NCBI GenBank assembly: GCA_030407315.1
Contig: JALQPE010002192.1
Location: 1 to 64,000, forward strand
DNA: 64,000 bases
Reading direction: 5' to 3'
From: Asparagopsis taxiformis
Taxonomy: Eukaryota > Rhodophyta > Florideophyceae > Bonnemaisoniales > Bonnemaisoniaceae
The translations under genes and the position numbers were made by a program. The notes beneath the pieces are model-generated. The model saw nothing but the letters and a program-made list of their open reading frames with translations. It did no database searches and had not been told where the DNA came from. Below, one piece after another: positions 1 through 11,007 of this stretch (positions within the stretch are counted from its first letter, which is position 1; every line of letters starts with the position of its first letter).

Positions 1-730
1 TAAAGAACGATACCGACAAATCCTGCATCCCACAGCTGGTAGAAACAGATCCCATACTCTAGTATCAAGCTCTGTATTGCCATCATCACCAGTACTCGTG
101 AAGTTCCGCACTGATTGCCAATGTTAAACGTGTGGCGGTGGTACGCATATGAAAACCACCTGTCAACGATTACGATGGCTTCTAGAGATGGTAGATTGAA
201 TCTGTACAGACTGCCCACAGCCCTTCGAACGCTGAGAGTGAACGTTCTTCGAGTGGAACGTTATCTTCGTCCTTCTCTCTATTATGCCAGCAGTCCCGCA
301 TGTAAGCTACAATTGACACACTTTCGTAGAACGGAATTGTCCTTTCGCTCTCCAGAATGTGATACAGAATCAAGGCAAGCGTATGCGGTTTCGTGGAAAT
401 AGACTCATAGCACATGCGGGGTAAATACCTTGAAGTCTTGGTTCGGGGGCGTGACAATACCTCTTCTCGCACACGTCCATACCTCCAACCAGGGTAACGT
501 CCCCGTTTTCCGCTATGGTACCGTACAGATAGAGAGCATCGAAGTTTAGGTGCGTTCCGCGGGGAATATCAGAGGCAGGAGTGGCAGCCCCTTCAATCGC
601 TGGAATTGAAACAACGCGCGCCGGATCCACCCAGAGAATTGTTCCGTCTCCGTACAAAATCATGCGGTTCTGTTGGTCCATTTTCGCTGCGTGTTACGAC
701 GAGCCCATGTCGCCGTCGTACTTCCGCCAT
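1..730 (-). pseudogene. ORF-E copy of TE-a: 5' part of a DNA methyltransferase-SET gene, frameshifted
   Basis: The reverse strand from 730 downward encodes a protein close to the N-terminal third of the intact methyltransferase-SET protein at 27669..31142. Shared stretches include HGLVxTxSExGP, GTILWVDPARVVSIPAI, LYGxIAxNGDVTLVGGMDVCE and SxPHTLAxILxHxLExER. The similarity moves between three reading frames (730 to about 655, about 655 to 440, about 470 to 185), so at least two frameshifts break it. The start at 730 is chosen because MAEVRRRHGLV matches MAQPQPRHGLV of the intact copy. The methyltransferase and SET domains would lie beyond the left edge. The gene runs away from its neighbour ORF-A, whereas in TE-b the same gene points towards ORF-A. 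Reading this as a decayed paralog is secure; whether it is transcribed is unknown. Confidence 0.85.
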
Positions 731-1086
731 TACTTGTGAGGTGAAGAGAAAAGGGAGAGCAGGGAGAATGGAAAAAGATGAGTGGGGAAAGTTTTCGACG
801 ATCAAAGGGCGGACTGAAGTCCACGCCCTCCAAAGTCCACGCGGCGCCAATAAATTCGAAATCGGAAATTCTGGAACCGACACGCCGCCGATATCTCGCG
901 AGGGGACGTGAGGATGGCGACAGAAGCCAGAGTTGTATTGCAGGGATTAGAGTAGGGGTTTGTACTAGTTTGGAAGGGGTGCGTAAGTCGCTTGCACTCT
1001 GTGCCAGTAAACTAACTTCAACGAGCGCGAATGGCAAGGAGATAGTAGAGAAATAATAGTAGCAAGACTCGTTCTCGATTCACAAT
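731..1086. other. Upstream flank of the ORF-E remnant, no gene seen
   Basis: This 356-base stretch lies between the start of the decayed ORF-E and the first hairpin. It probably held its leader and promoter. The short open frames in it have no relatives elsewhere in the window and I see no domain signature. Confidence 0.5.
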
Positions 1087-1205
1087 TGAAATTTGGTAAT
1101 TTTTTTCGCTCTGAAATTACTGCAGCAAAAAGTGATCTAGCCAAGTGCACTTTGCTAGATCACTTTTTGCTGCAGTAATTTCAGAATGAAAAATTTCCAA
1201 ATTTA
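1087..1205. repeat. Family-1 intergenic hairpin (full form)
   Basis: Long imperfect palindrome. The outer arms are of the AAATTTGGTAATTTTTT type, then CTGCAG, then AGTGATCTAG, with a GTGCAC centre. It is the same structure found between genes throughout TE-b. The arms carry several mismatches (for example TTACC has become TTTCC), so this copy is older than the ones around ORF-D. Confidence 0.85.
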
Positions 1206-1741
1206 AAGCACCGCTCTAATCGTTCATGCTTTATTCCAGAACTAACCAACTGAAACGTCTGACTAGTTATGGAACGATAATCATCAGATTCTTCTTTTAC
1301 GAATAAAATCTTGCTGGGAATTCCTAGTTTTGGATATCGATCGTTAAACTAGTCTAGACTTTTAACTAACTTCGCGGACGTCCTGCGATACATTCAGCGC
1401 ATGATGATGGCGTCGTACTGCTGTTCAGCATGCTGACAAGTGCACTAGTGTGTAAAATTGCGCAATGTTATACATGTGTGCTGCAGAGTAAGGGGGCTAT
1501 CACTTGCTCTGCTTATTGCACTCTGCGCATATTGGAATGCACAGAGCAAAAAGTTAGCTTTGCTGTCGTTAACATTGCGGGGCACCAATGTGCTCTGCTA
1601 CGTACAAATTCCCGGTCGTGTATTACCAAAGTATACGGCCGAAAAGCTCACCGAGTTTCCCAGTGCCGCACCTTCACAGTCTCTGAGCAGAATAAGCGGT
1701 GGTAAAATACTAGATCATGTATTGTTGGCCGTCATGGTTTG
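1206..1741. other. Spacer between two hairpins, no gene seen
   Basis: No open frame here has a paralog in the other element copies and no repeat unit was recognised. It separates the hairpins at 1087 and 1742, and so lies between the divergent ORF-E remnant and ORF-A of TE-a. Confidence 0.4.
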
Positions 1742-1873
1742 TAGAGTTGAAATTTGGTAATATTTACGGTCTGAAATTACTGCAGTAAAAAGCGATCTAG
1801 CAAAGTGCACAATGGTAGATCGCTTTTTACTGCAGCAATTTCAGAACATAAAAATTACCAAATTTCAACTCTA
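1742..1873. repeat. Family-1 intergenic hairpin (full form) upstream of ORF-A
   Basis: Palindrome with arms TAGAGTTGAAATTTGGTAAT and its complement, inner CTGCAG boxes and an AGCGATCTAG stem around GTGCAC. The equivalent hairpin precedes ORF-A of TE-b at 31845..31962, so its position relative to the gene is conserved. The 225 bases between hairpin and ORF-A start also resemble the TE-b leader at 31990..32261. Confidence 0.85.
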
Positions 1874-2098
1874 GCCTACATTGCTGGTTTCACTGCTTCT
1901 CAGTATGCCGAGGACCGTTACAGCCCTCATATTTCGTAACGGCACTACCATTGCACTTGTCCGTTACATGATTGGTCTGCTTACGACAGACATTTCCCTC
2001 GAGTCTTTCTATTTATCTTTCTCGTTGGATAATCAATTTGCTCGTGCACCTCAATTCTCCTCTCCCGGACGTGGAACATCCCATCATTTTGAGCTGAA

Positions 2099-3780
2099 AT
2101 GCGAGATGAATTATCATTGTCAAGGTTTGCAAAGTTTGAGGAACAGTTTGCATCCCTCGAACAGTATATGCGCGACTCCCTTTCGTCCATTGAAATGCAG
2201 CTTGCTTGCATTCGGTACATGACCTCGGCTGCTGCAGGGACAAACACTGTACCTTCAGTAGTTCTCGAGGAGAGATCAAGAAAATCAGGTCAAATTACCA
2301 CTCTAGTGTCCTCTTTGTTCAACAATAGCATGTGACATCTAGATTCGTCGCTTTCAGAACCGTTGCAGAGCTTACCAAAACTTCAGTAGATCCAAGTTTG
2401 CTCAGGAACTTGAATGCAAGGTCTGAAGAAACCCCGCAAGAGAAGTCCTGCACAACATTGCTACTTGCTGCATTGTCGTTTTCGCAGACTTCCAGTTCTA
2501 ATGCAGAGGTAAGACAATCCAAGAAATCTCTAATTGGCACGGCGGTTGGGAAACGGCATATATTCTTAAAACGCTCTATTGTCGGAACAGCATTTATTTC
2601 GATGGCGAATGACAGAATTGTACGATGGAAGGACTCGGCCACCAGGAATGCCGGCATCCTGGACCCCGGCGAAGAAGAGGACTTGAACAGCAATACTATC
2701 TCAAGAGATTATGCACTACGCAATGCAACAATTGTGCCCATCGATAAACCATCTTGGCTGCACATTTCGCAGCGCGCTCTTTTCCATGCCATGGATATTT
2801 CGATGCCCACGGAGGCGGAACGCAACATAGAACAGTCCACGAGTTTGCAGGTTGGATCTTCAAAGCGTCGGCGACTGTCTGGTTCGAAAGGAGAAGCACG
2901 CCGTGCATCTACATCCTCCTCTTCGTCTTCCGCTATGCCCAACCTGTCACCGTCAGATATACAGTCCATTCCGATCATTACCTCTGCTCTACGGCAGCTC
3001 ACCCAGTTCTTCAACAGTTCCCGTAAGCAAATGAAAATGGAATTGGTCAAGCAAGCATTCTTCCTCATCCACCGAGATATGAAGGCAACTATTGCTGTTC
3101 CACTTGACTCTGATGTGTCCACGTCGGACATGTGTCCACTTGACTCAATTCCGACAACTTTGAAAGCTTACGGAACAGGAGAAGACGCTCTAGAAGTGTA
3201 TTCAAGAAATGATTCTACCTTCTCAAATTTCATTCTCAGTCGTCCCGAGCTTCACGTTCAGGTTACTTACAAAGTTCAGGTAAGCGGCGATATCGTTAAT
3301 GGAAACATTACAACTGCGCAGAATCCAGTGGAGAAATTGGCTGTATGTTCATTCTCTTTTCTTACTTTAGCTATGATATTGTTATGCAGTTTCTGCCAAT
3401 GCACACAACTGGAGATGCTTTGTCATGAGCCCCATGCCATTCAAGCTTGTTATCGGATAGCAATATGTCTCCAAGGTTTATTCAATGCGGCCCTCAGCAA
3501 GTTACCTACACCTCAGTTCGGGAAAGATGGATTCCCTTTGCGAGTTTCATGGGGAAATCTAGAGCTGCGGGACTACCTCATGGGAGGTGATTGCCTGTTC
3601 GGAATCATCCGAAAGAAGAGAAATCTCACTGCTGAAGAATACGAGTCTGTACGTTTCGATTCAAGCATCGTACAAACCGAACCTTCCTTTGAAAACTCGG
3701 CAGACAGGCGCATTTCCAATCCTGATTGCGTCCCTCTACAGGAGGATGACGAGCTTGGTATTTCTCTAATTGATGTGTAG
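2099..3780 (+). pseudogene. ORF-A of TE-a, single frameshift
   Basis: This is a conserved protein of unknown function, present four times in the window. The ATG at 2099 (MRDELSLSRFAKFEE) matches the TE-b start at 32262. The frame runs to about 2330, where one base is missing relative to TE-b (AATAGCATGTGAC here, AACAGGCAGGTGAC there). The rest then reads openly in another frame to TAG at 3780. An apparent ORF starting at 2332 begins with GTG and is only the continuation. Family traits: a possible short coiled coil at the N-terminus, a conserved VGKRH.FLKRS block, an MANDRIVRWKDS block, a basic KRRRLSG cluster that could be a nuclear signal, and a helical ALRQLTQFFN segment. It is followed convergently by ORF-B, 132 bases away. 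I recognise no enzyme motif. A DNA-binding partner of the transposase, like En/Spm TnpA, is only a guess. Confidence 0.85.
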
Positions 3781-3912
3781 TTTGATTAGAAACTTTATAT
3801 CGGTATGGTTCATTAGTAGTTCTAGGAAAAGTTCCCAACGCTCAACTAGTTATGCTTTGCAATGCATGCATCATCTGTATTAAAGTATTTCTCATTCATC
3901 CAACTGCTGGCA

Positions 3913-5607
3913 TCATTTAATGTACTTCTCTGCCTTTTTCTCTGACGCACTATACCCTACTACGTCGTTCACTACATCTTCTGTTATCAACTTGTCTATA
4001 CGACAAGGTTCTTCCACACCACGGAATACGACGTACGGCATATGCACTCTCAGAGATCCCCACAATACATCCCCTGCCTTTCCTCTCTTTCTTTGCATCG
4101 CAGGCTCCCATTCTATACGGAAACATTTGTTTCCTTCGCTTTTCCACCCTTCCAGACTCCCTTCACCGTCGCTCCTCCCGTGCAAATCACATGTCAAAGG
4201 ACATTTCTGCAGCTCCATTCCGTGCACGTATTCACCTTGGACCACAGAACTACTTTTTCGAATTAGACACCACACGTTTGATGTTGTTTCCACAGTGCAG
4301 AATGAGCTACTGCCAATTGCAACAGATGTCGACTGTGCTTCCATGATTCCCGAGCACAATATCGTACCAAACAACCGCAAACCACATGACCTCGCCGAAC
4401 CGTTCATGTAACTACACTCTTCATTGTCCTCCTCTTCCGAGTTGCTGATATTACGCCTGTGAACCAGACACTCGGTTCGCCATCGGTGCCCCAATCCTAG
4501 CAGATCTGATAGTGTTGCAAAACTGGAACACGTAATGTTCAAAGCTTCCCCACCAGTTCCAGCCACTGCCGCGTGAAGCCCTGGGTAAACTTTGTAATAC
4601 CCCTCTCCATAGATTTCTGCTGTTCCCTTTAGCATTTCCCGGAATAACTCAGTGCTCAATGAGATGGGAATCTGCACCGGTCCGCTAATAGCCGTTCCAC
4701 TTGTACAGGCACCGTCAATCTCACTATGTGGGTAGCCGCCACCTGAGTTTGACAAAGTGCTTCGATTAACCTGTTCCACAACTTTCTCTACCGCACGCTG
4801 TAAGAGCATCAATAAAACCTTACCAGCTGATACTGTTGATCCACAATTTCGAACCATTCCGTTCCAACCAAGCCGACACTCGCTACCATTTCCAGAAAGC
4901 ATTATATTTTCTAGTGTTCTCAGCCTTGTCTCCATACCACCGTATGTGTTGGCGTCAAGTGCTGATTCCACTTTTTGCTTCTTCCTCTGCGGTGATATCC
5001 CTTCAGATTCTCCATCTGATTGTTCATGAAATTCTACTCCCACCGCTTCGTAGTCCACAACCTCTCTGTTGCTCCTTCGCCACTGTGTCGGTGGCTGACC
5101 CCCGGACATTAACTTACTTCCCATCAGAAATTTTACATGTTCGTAGGAAACACAAGGGTAATTCCTTTCAGGGATAGCATCATATAACAATCTGCCTTCC
5201 GCAACCACCATTTCATCGTGCCTTGGCTTCACAGCATCCGAGTACCGCCACTTCGATACTTCCATCACTGCAATATCCTTTTCCTCTGTCGTCAACCTCA
5301 CAATTGCATCACTCACATCCTGTCTATTGTGCTCCACCACACCAGGCGTGTACACGCCATCTCCTCTGTCTACATCGATGCGGTCTCCCACTGACGGCTT
5401 ACCACTGCAAACAGGATACTGCTCAGGAAGTTTGATTTCCACAACAGTAGCCTTCCACCATATTGCGTCATCACCCACTTGGAACCACACGTCTATTTGC
5501 GTTCCGACACAGGGAAGTGCATCTACGGCCGCTGCTCGCTCACGCTCACGGCCAGCTTTCGCTTTTTCGCTCTGTCGCCTAATTCGCAATGATTCACGCC
5601 TAGTCAT
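3913..5607 (-). CDS. ORF-B of TE-a: Tudor/Agenet-like N-terminal domain protein, intact
   Basis: 564-residue protein, same length as its TE-b paralog (44694..46388) and about 90 percent similar by eye. The basic start, MTRRESLRIRRQSEKAKAGR, is conserved in all four copies and supports the ATG at 5607. Residues about 35-110 contain IDVWFQVGDDAIWWKATVVE followed by a second small beta-rich block (VGDRIDVDRGDGVYTPGVVE). That resembles Tudor/Agenet-type chromatin-reading barrels, with the WWKA motif as the signature. The middle has an acidic linker with RKKQKVES, a possible nuclear signal. The C-terminal 300 residues are conserved but unrecognised. It is transcribed towards ORF-A and lies next to the right end of the element in every copy. 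A reader or architectural role is inference. Confidence 0.8.
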   Translation of the reverse strand: MTRRESLRIRRQSEKAKAGRERERAAAVDALPCVGTQIDVWFQVGDDAIWWKATVVEIKLPEQYPVCSGKPSVGDRIDVDRGDGVYTPGVVEHNRQDVSDAIVRLTTEEKDIAVMEVSKWRYSDAVKPRHDEMVVAEGRLLYDAIPERNYPCVSYEHVKFLMGSKLMSGGQPPTQWRRSNREVVDYEAVGVEFHEQSDGESEGISPQRKKQKVESALDANTYGGMETRLRTLENIMLSGNGSECRLGWNGMVRNCGSTVSAGKVLLMLLQRAVEKVVEQVNRSTLSNSGGGYPHSEIDGACTSGTAISGPVQIPISLSTELFREMLKGTAEIYGEGYYKVYPGLHAAVAGTGGEALNITCSSFATLSDLLGLGHRWRTECLVHRRNISNSEEEDNEECSYMNGSARSCGLRLFGTILCSGIMEAQSTSVAIGSSSFCTVETTSNVWCLIRKSSSVVQGEYVHGMELQKCPLTCDLHGRSDGEGSLEGWKSEGNKCFRIEWEPAMQRKRGKAGDVLWGSLRVHMPYVVFRGVEEPCRIDKLITEDVVNDVVGYSASEKKAEKYIK

Positions 5608-6596
5608 AGTTCCTCCACGAAATAAAGATACTACAACGCACTATCTGCAATTTTGTTTAGGACAAGTCTTCGTCAACTTCTTCACCAGATACTACTTCAC
5701 CCATGTCTGTAACGTCCAATTTTTTCATTTTTATAGTATGATACGAAATCAATACCATGTTCCCTACTGCCATACAAGTTGTCAAACACACTACTACTGC
5801 GTTCAAGATACTAGTCACGCTTAAAGCCAGGGCGAAACTCACTATTCCGGTCAATCCTGTGCATGCGGGGAGTGACTTCATTAAAAATTTTAGCGACCGC
5901 GATAATAACTATGCCGTAGTATCTGTGCTAAAAATCTACATAGATGGTTCCATTCTGTACGAAGTAATACTAGAAAAACTAAACTCAAGTACAATTGTCT
6001 ACTCTTTCCACCATACCCTACCTATGGTACAACAATGGCCATATCGAGATTAGCTAGTTAACGTCATACACTTTGCATTTCGCCTCTTCCATATGATATC
6101 ATATTCCTCATGGACGCCCAAAACGTGACGCCATCGAAGGGTATGGCGCGTTGGAACCAGTCCATCACGCTAGCCTCACTACACTGCTACGAATGCCATC
6201 CGTACTACAGACCGGCATAACCATCCAAGTTCATGGTTCGAGTCCAACATGGTACTGTCATACATATGGCTCCCCCGTTCCGTCATTCCACCATGAAAAT
6301 TATAAAAATCGTGGAATATGCCACCTCCGGTCACCGTCATGACCAACGCGACGTGTCTTTGTCCTTTCCATTGTTATTTTTCCGTACAGTAGTGGAAAAT
6401 TCCACCATGTCACGCTGCTTATACCCACTCCCACGGCGCAGTTTCATTCCACTATATTCTTTACGGTATTTCCACTACTTATCTATGGCACGGCGCCGGT
6501 AATTTCTGGGATTTTTTGATGGTTTGTCATTCCACTAATTTCTAATGGTCCAGACCATAAAATTTACTGGTTTTTCAAAAAATTGCTTATCCTGTG
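5608..6596. repeat. Right subterminal region and terminal inverted repeat of TE-a
   Basis: Non-coding 989 bases, collinear with 46389..47378 of TE-b. Shared blocks include AACCATC.A.GTTCATGGTT and the stretch about 6310..6596. It has repeated ATGGTAC and CCACCATG-like motifs and ends in TTGCTTATCCTGTG. CACTA elements carry subterminal transposase-binding repeats, so this is the likely binding region; that part is inference. Confidence 0.75.
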
Positions 6597-9509
6597 ATGA
6601 AGGTTTGGTTTGTTGTCCAAAGTCCTTCGGGGACGAAATCCTGTGCCTTTAGTCTCGTAAGCGTCGGCTTCTGAGTCTGGAGCAATAGAAGCTCCAGAGT
6701 CTAGCTTTCTTTTCTTTCGAAAAGAACCTTTTCGCTGCCTCGGGGGTGCAGTGCGAACGAGCTCATCGACTTTGCGGGCATACTGCTTGGACAGCTGCTG
6801 CAAATGTTTAAAGTGAGCCATACCTGAATTCGTTGTTGCATTTTGAACCGCAGGCATACCGTCTATGTCCAACCTCGGCAAGTGGTAGGTAGCAGAAATT
6901 AGATTGGACAATAGATTGACAAGATCAAGGGAAAGAGTCCTCTGGTGGTCGGATGCCGTTGTAGAGGAAGATTTGGGTGGGTGGTCGGGGGAGCGGGAGA
7001 AGATGAGTGCTTTTTGAAAGCACGTAGGAGCGACAAGAATGACGGAGAAGCGCTCGCTCATACCCATTGTGTATGTCTCCGAGCTGGAGTGGTTGTAAAC
7101 TGTCTTTTGTTGCTGTAGACCGAGTGCTTTCAAAGCATCGACGATGAAATGGTTAGCAAAATGTCTTGCATCATCGGTAGGGAGGCTGCAGAAAGCATTG
7201 TCCAGCGCATCCTTTGCCAAACCCTGAAGGAGATGGTCGACACCAACGAAAGTGGAGCGGTAGCAGTCTATAGTGGCTGGCACCACTGGAGATGGTTGTT
7301 TTGAACCTGCATTGAGAGGAACACGTCCGGAGTCACGTGCTTCTCGAAGGAGGTCCACAATGAGAAGAAGTGGAGTTTCGGTGATGTCCTCTATGGATTT
7401 CAAGCCCAGCCTTTTATGGTAGAGAGCAGCTCCTTGATGAGCACTGGTTCGTAACGCCTTTGTACGCTCTGAAGTGCGGAAAGTGGAGTCTGTAGAGTGG
7501 TGTATGTTGGGATTATAACCGAATTGGGAGTTTTGTGAAAACATATCGCCCCTCGGGAATGTACAAACATGGCACGGGACGTCGCTGATATGACCCATGA
7601 CGTCTAGCACATGTGAGCAGGCCGGATAATCGGAAACGAAACCGATAAAGTCGAGGAAGATGACGCAGTCATTACCGTAAGGGTCCTTGTCTCGGAAACC
7701 AGAAGTGCAGCCTTGAACGATGTCTCTCGCAATATAGCGGAGCACATGGTTGGTGCTGACTCCGGGGCCGGTGACACCAAGAACGCGGACAGCAGAGGTG
7801 CTACGGCGGCAGTCTAGAGGGAGACCCATGGGGAGCATGTAACACCCACCTGCGCTCCCTTTTTTTCCTGTTGCCTCATTGAAGTCATCACAGTAGAGTA
7901 GAAAAGGATAGACGTAGTAGATAGTTTCATCTTTTAAAGTTCCTTTGATTTGCGTGGCTGGAGAGGTCGGAGAAGGGGCGGGAGAAGTTAAAGATATAGC
8001 ATTGACGGATCTAGTTCCACCAATGACAGACACAGAACCGTTTGAATAGGTGAAGAAAAGAAGTTTCTGAGAGGGAGGAGGGCCGGGGGAACTAATGATG
8101 AGGCCAAAGAAGATGGGGTAGTCCTCTTCTTTGTGGGGATAGACGGGGGATAGAACTGTAAGATGGTCTCCGGGTACAGCAAATCGAGCGAAAATACTCT
8201 TAGAAATGGAGAAGGAAGGTTGGTAGGTATGGGGGGAGACAACGTCTGACTTGCTTCGAGTGTCGCCTAGAATCCAGGATGCAGATGTGGATGCATCATA
8301 AATTTCGTTGAAGTGCTGAATCTGCTGCTGCCGAAAGCAGAGGGCAGCTTGAGGGTGTAGTGAGACAGCTTTCTGACCTGCTGTAACTGATATTTGGACA
8401 GTAGAGCCGGCGAAAGCGGTGGAGGCGGTGCCTGTTGCGTCGAATGACCGCAGTGCGATGTTTTGCGATTTCAAGAGTAGCTCTCTATGTTTTCCCAGAT
8501 TGGTGCAGTATATGTTTCCATGCATTGAAGACATAGACTCGGCTGAATCTTTAGAGAAGCCATCTGGTCTCCATACGAGATTGAAGAAGTCTGGCGTTGC
8601 GAGGTCTGCGCGTGCATATTCACTTGGGAGAATGACGACTACGGGGGCAGTAGGAGTTTTCGTTTGTAGTTCAATGCGACTTTTACGTATAAGTGCATCT
8701 GAAGAAACTCTAACACCACTGCTGTCGACGTTGACGGGGAAATGGACGGTTTCGGAACGGAACCAGGAATTATGGAAGAGCCATCTTCTGACTGTACGAT
8801 TAACCGTTGTGTAATGCGGTATAGCGCTTTGAACGTGTGGGTTTTTGGAATCCTTCCTGCCGTGATTGTAAAGAATGGAAGCTTCTTCGAGGCTTTCGAC
8901 GGTGGTTTTGTTAGAACCAGAGAGTCTGGCCGCGGCATAGAGGGAAGTCCATTGTAGCATGAATTTGCGAGCTTTCTTCTCGTTGCAGTACTTTTGGATG
9001 AAGTCGGCTGTGACGAGGTTGCGAGAGGCGGCAACTTCTCGACGAAGAATGTCGTCGGATTGTGTTTTTGGAAAGCATGGATATATATTGCGGGATTCCG
9101 AGTTGTCAGAATTGTCGCTGCTAGAAGAAGAAATTGTGCCCTGCTCTTGGTCGGTTTTTTGACGAGAGAGGTGTTGAGGGGAGGGTGGATGTGGAGAGAG
9201 GCAGAGTCGGGGTGGATTGAACATCTGCTGTTGGACTGTTTGACTAGGTGTTGGTATTACAGGAGATGGGAAGTCTTGATGTATAGGTGCATTTGTGGGA
9301 GACGGAGAGGGTTGGGGTTGTTGTGGAGTGCTAGATAGCGTAGGTATATCCTGGGAGGACTGCGGCCTGTGAACATGGTGGGAGGGACGACGTTGGGAAA
9401 TGGGATTGGAGACGGTTCTGGACGCTGGCGCTCTAAGGGGAGGATTGGAGACCGTGCGTGGCGCATAAAGAAGGCGATGACCACGGCGGGACTTTCTTGT
9501 GCGAGGCAT
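6597..9509 (-). pseudogene. ORF-C of TE-c: Tnp2-like transposase, 3' end cut off by TE-a
   Basis: DDE-type transposase of the Tnp2/Transposase_21 kind that mobilises CACTA/EnSpm elements. About 971 native residues stay open from ATG at 9509. Signature blocks in order: YCDDFN with acidic residues 541-542, followed by GGCYMLPMGLPLDCRR (the counterpart of the DGFNP...NLPP block); VSDYPACSHVLDVMGH (Asp 627) followed by PCHVC; and VGVDHLLQGLAKDAL (Asp 758, His 759). These match the expected acidic triad and the zinc-like C..C. The N-terminus is proline-rich and basic (MPRTRKSRRGHR). At 6597, after NKPNLH, the frame enters the end of TE-a and stops at 6564. Comparison with the TE-b copy shows that about 300 C-terminal residues are displaced beyond TE-a. 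Family assignment is firm. The gene is probably non-functional. Confidence 0.88.
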
Positions 9510-9727
9510 TTCGGGAAAAAAGAGTGAGGGTGGATGGACGGGAGCGGGAGGAAGGCGTCGTAAGACTTGCCAAGCGGATAAAACTGAACATGGTGGTGGG
9601 GATGGAGATAAGGAATGAACGAAATGTCATGAAGGAAACGAAACGGGTGGTGATGATGGGGATAAGGGACGAAATGTCATGAAGGAATCGCAACAGGTAT
9701 GAGGTATGCTGTTCTGCTGCGTTCAGC
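9510..9727. other. Upstream flank of transposase ORF-C
   Basis: Promoter side of the leftward transposase gene. Contains a short direct duplication around ACGAAATGTCATGAAGGAA (about 9618 and 9670). No gene seen. Confidence 0.5.
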
Positions 9728-10075
9728 TTGGTCGAGTAATACTCAATCCGAGAATCTCCGAATACCGGATTGAGTATTGCTCGACCAACTTTCAGGTATC
9801 CATTGAGGCGAAAAGTTTGTAAATAATGCCTTTAATTGTAAAATTTTATATTTGGAAACATTTATGAATTTTCGTAAATGTTGGATGCAGTGTAAATTGG
9901 TCGAGCAAAACTCAATCCGGCATTGTGCAATTGTCGGATTGAGTTTTACTCGACCAAGTGCAGTATGACAAATGCCTGCTGACAGGCATGTGTAAGCAAT
10001 TACAGTCAAGAAACTTGGTCGAGCAAAACTCAATCCGGCATTGTGAAATTGTCGGATTGAGTTTTGCTCGACTAA
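9728..10075. repeat. Three family-2 hairpins in a row
   Basis: Near-perfect palindromes at 9728..9788, 9897..9957 and 10015..10075. Each has arms TTGGTCGAGCAAAACTCAAT plus CCG and a loop of about 15 bases. They are spaced about 120-170 bases apart. The same unit stands between other genes of TE-c and TE-d but never inside TE-a or TE-b. Confidence 0.9.
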
Positions 10076-10366
10076 GTGGAGTATGACACATCAGCTGCTA
10101 TGGAAGGGAACATCAGCTCCATGGCTGATTGTGGCTAACTGCGCAGATGGACACAATTAGCTGATTCCATTAGTACTATAGTCCTCCCGTATTCGGGAGA
10201 GAGGGAAAGTTGAAAACGGGAAGCTGACATAGTGATGAGTAGAGAGATAGACGGTCATGTATGGGAGAAAAGGTAGAAGTATAGGTGTTATGCTGAGAAG
10301 AAAGTAGTAGAACAAGAAAGTGAGAAAAGTTTAATGGGTAGAGTGCTCTATTGCACGTGGAATTGT

Positions 10367-10594
10367 CTACGAAGTCTTGTTGAAATACTCGGGACCGTAG
10401 TCAAGGAGTAGTTCCTCATTGGGTGAGATAGGTCGAGTGGCAATTATTCTAACAGTAGAGTACTTCTGAAGCATATCGACATCAATAATATCTTCATCGG
10501 GACACTCGAAATCAACGTTGGGCTCACGGAAGTCGGCTTCCATGCTTGAGATCGCGACAGGACCTGTGCTTTTAAAAATAAAATTGGCAGTATT
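10367..10594 (-). pseudogene. C-terminal SET-domain remnant of an ORF-E gene in TE-c
   Basis: A 75-codon open frame on the reverse strand (first stop upstream at 10595, TAG at 10367). It reads TANFIFKSTGP, then an acidic stretch DECP-like, then ATRPISPNEELLLDYGPEYF. It aligns with the end of the intact ORF-E protein (TANVSFSSPVQ ... TANEAISAGSELCIEYGHDYF). The I..xEEL..DYG..YF ending is the classic close of a SET domain. No methyltransferase part is visible upstream, where two hairpin clusters begin, so this is a stump. It shows that the TE-c family once carried ORF-E too, in reverse orientation relative to TE-b. Confidence 0.75.
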
Positions 10595-10653
10595 TCATTT
10601 AGGGCATTGACGGACATGTCACTTGTCAGGCATCTTCCAGCCGCAGTCGTATT

Positions 10654-11007
10654 GGACTTGCCCGAGCAATACTCAATCCGAGATGTGAACTAGTTCGGAT
10701 TGAGTATTGCTCGAGCAAGTCCAGGCGCCCAAAATGGCCGAAATTGGGCGGAAATAATTTCTGAAAAAAATATTTTCAATTTTGCGGCCGCCTGAACTTA
10801 CTCGAGCAATACTCAATCCGAGGTACGAACTAGTTCGGATTGAGAATTGCTCGAGCAATTTCTGGCGCCCAAAACGGCCGAAATTGGGCGCAAATAATTT
10901 CTGAAAAAATATTTTCGATTTTTGCGGGCCAAGTGACCGCCAGAAATTGCTCGAGCAATACTCAATCCGAGCTAGTTCGTACCCCGGATTGAGTATTGCT
11001 CGAGCAA
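10654..11007. repeat. Three family-2 hairpins with a duplicated spacer
   Basis: Palindromes at 10654..10722, 10800..10860 and 10945..11007 with CTCGAGCAATACTCAATCCG arms. The spacer containing GGCGCCCAAAA.GGCCGAAA and TTTCTGAAAAAA is repeated (about 10724..10795 and 10862..10930), so a hairpin-spacer unit of about 140 bases was tandemly duplicated. Confidence 0.88.

Larger units (their letters stand above)
1..6596. mobile_element. TE-a: right part of a family-1 CACAG-ended transposon
   Basis: The right end, read inward, is CACAGGATAAGCAATTTTTT ending at 6596, matching the right end of TE-b at 47378. The 45 bases before both ends are nearly identical. The order ORF-A (+), ORF-B (-), subterminal region, end is the same as in TE-b. 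The element sits inside the transposase gene of TE-c (first flanking bases AT, 6597..6598). Its left end and the matching target duplicate lie outside the window. CAC-starting ends and a Tnp2-like transposase in the sister element place it in the CACTA/EnSpm superfamily. Confidence 0.85.

Noticed and set aside
2332..3780. ORF-A of TE-a as a separate gene starting at 2332
   Set aside because: The start is GTG and the upstream frame encodes the conserved N-terminus. One missing base explains the split.
3920..4411. A 163-codon forward frame opposite ORF-B
   Set aside because: Shadow of the conserved reverse-strand ORF-B. The same shadow appears in the TE-b copy.
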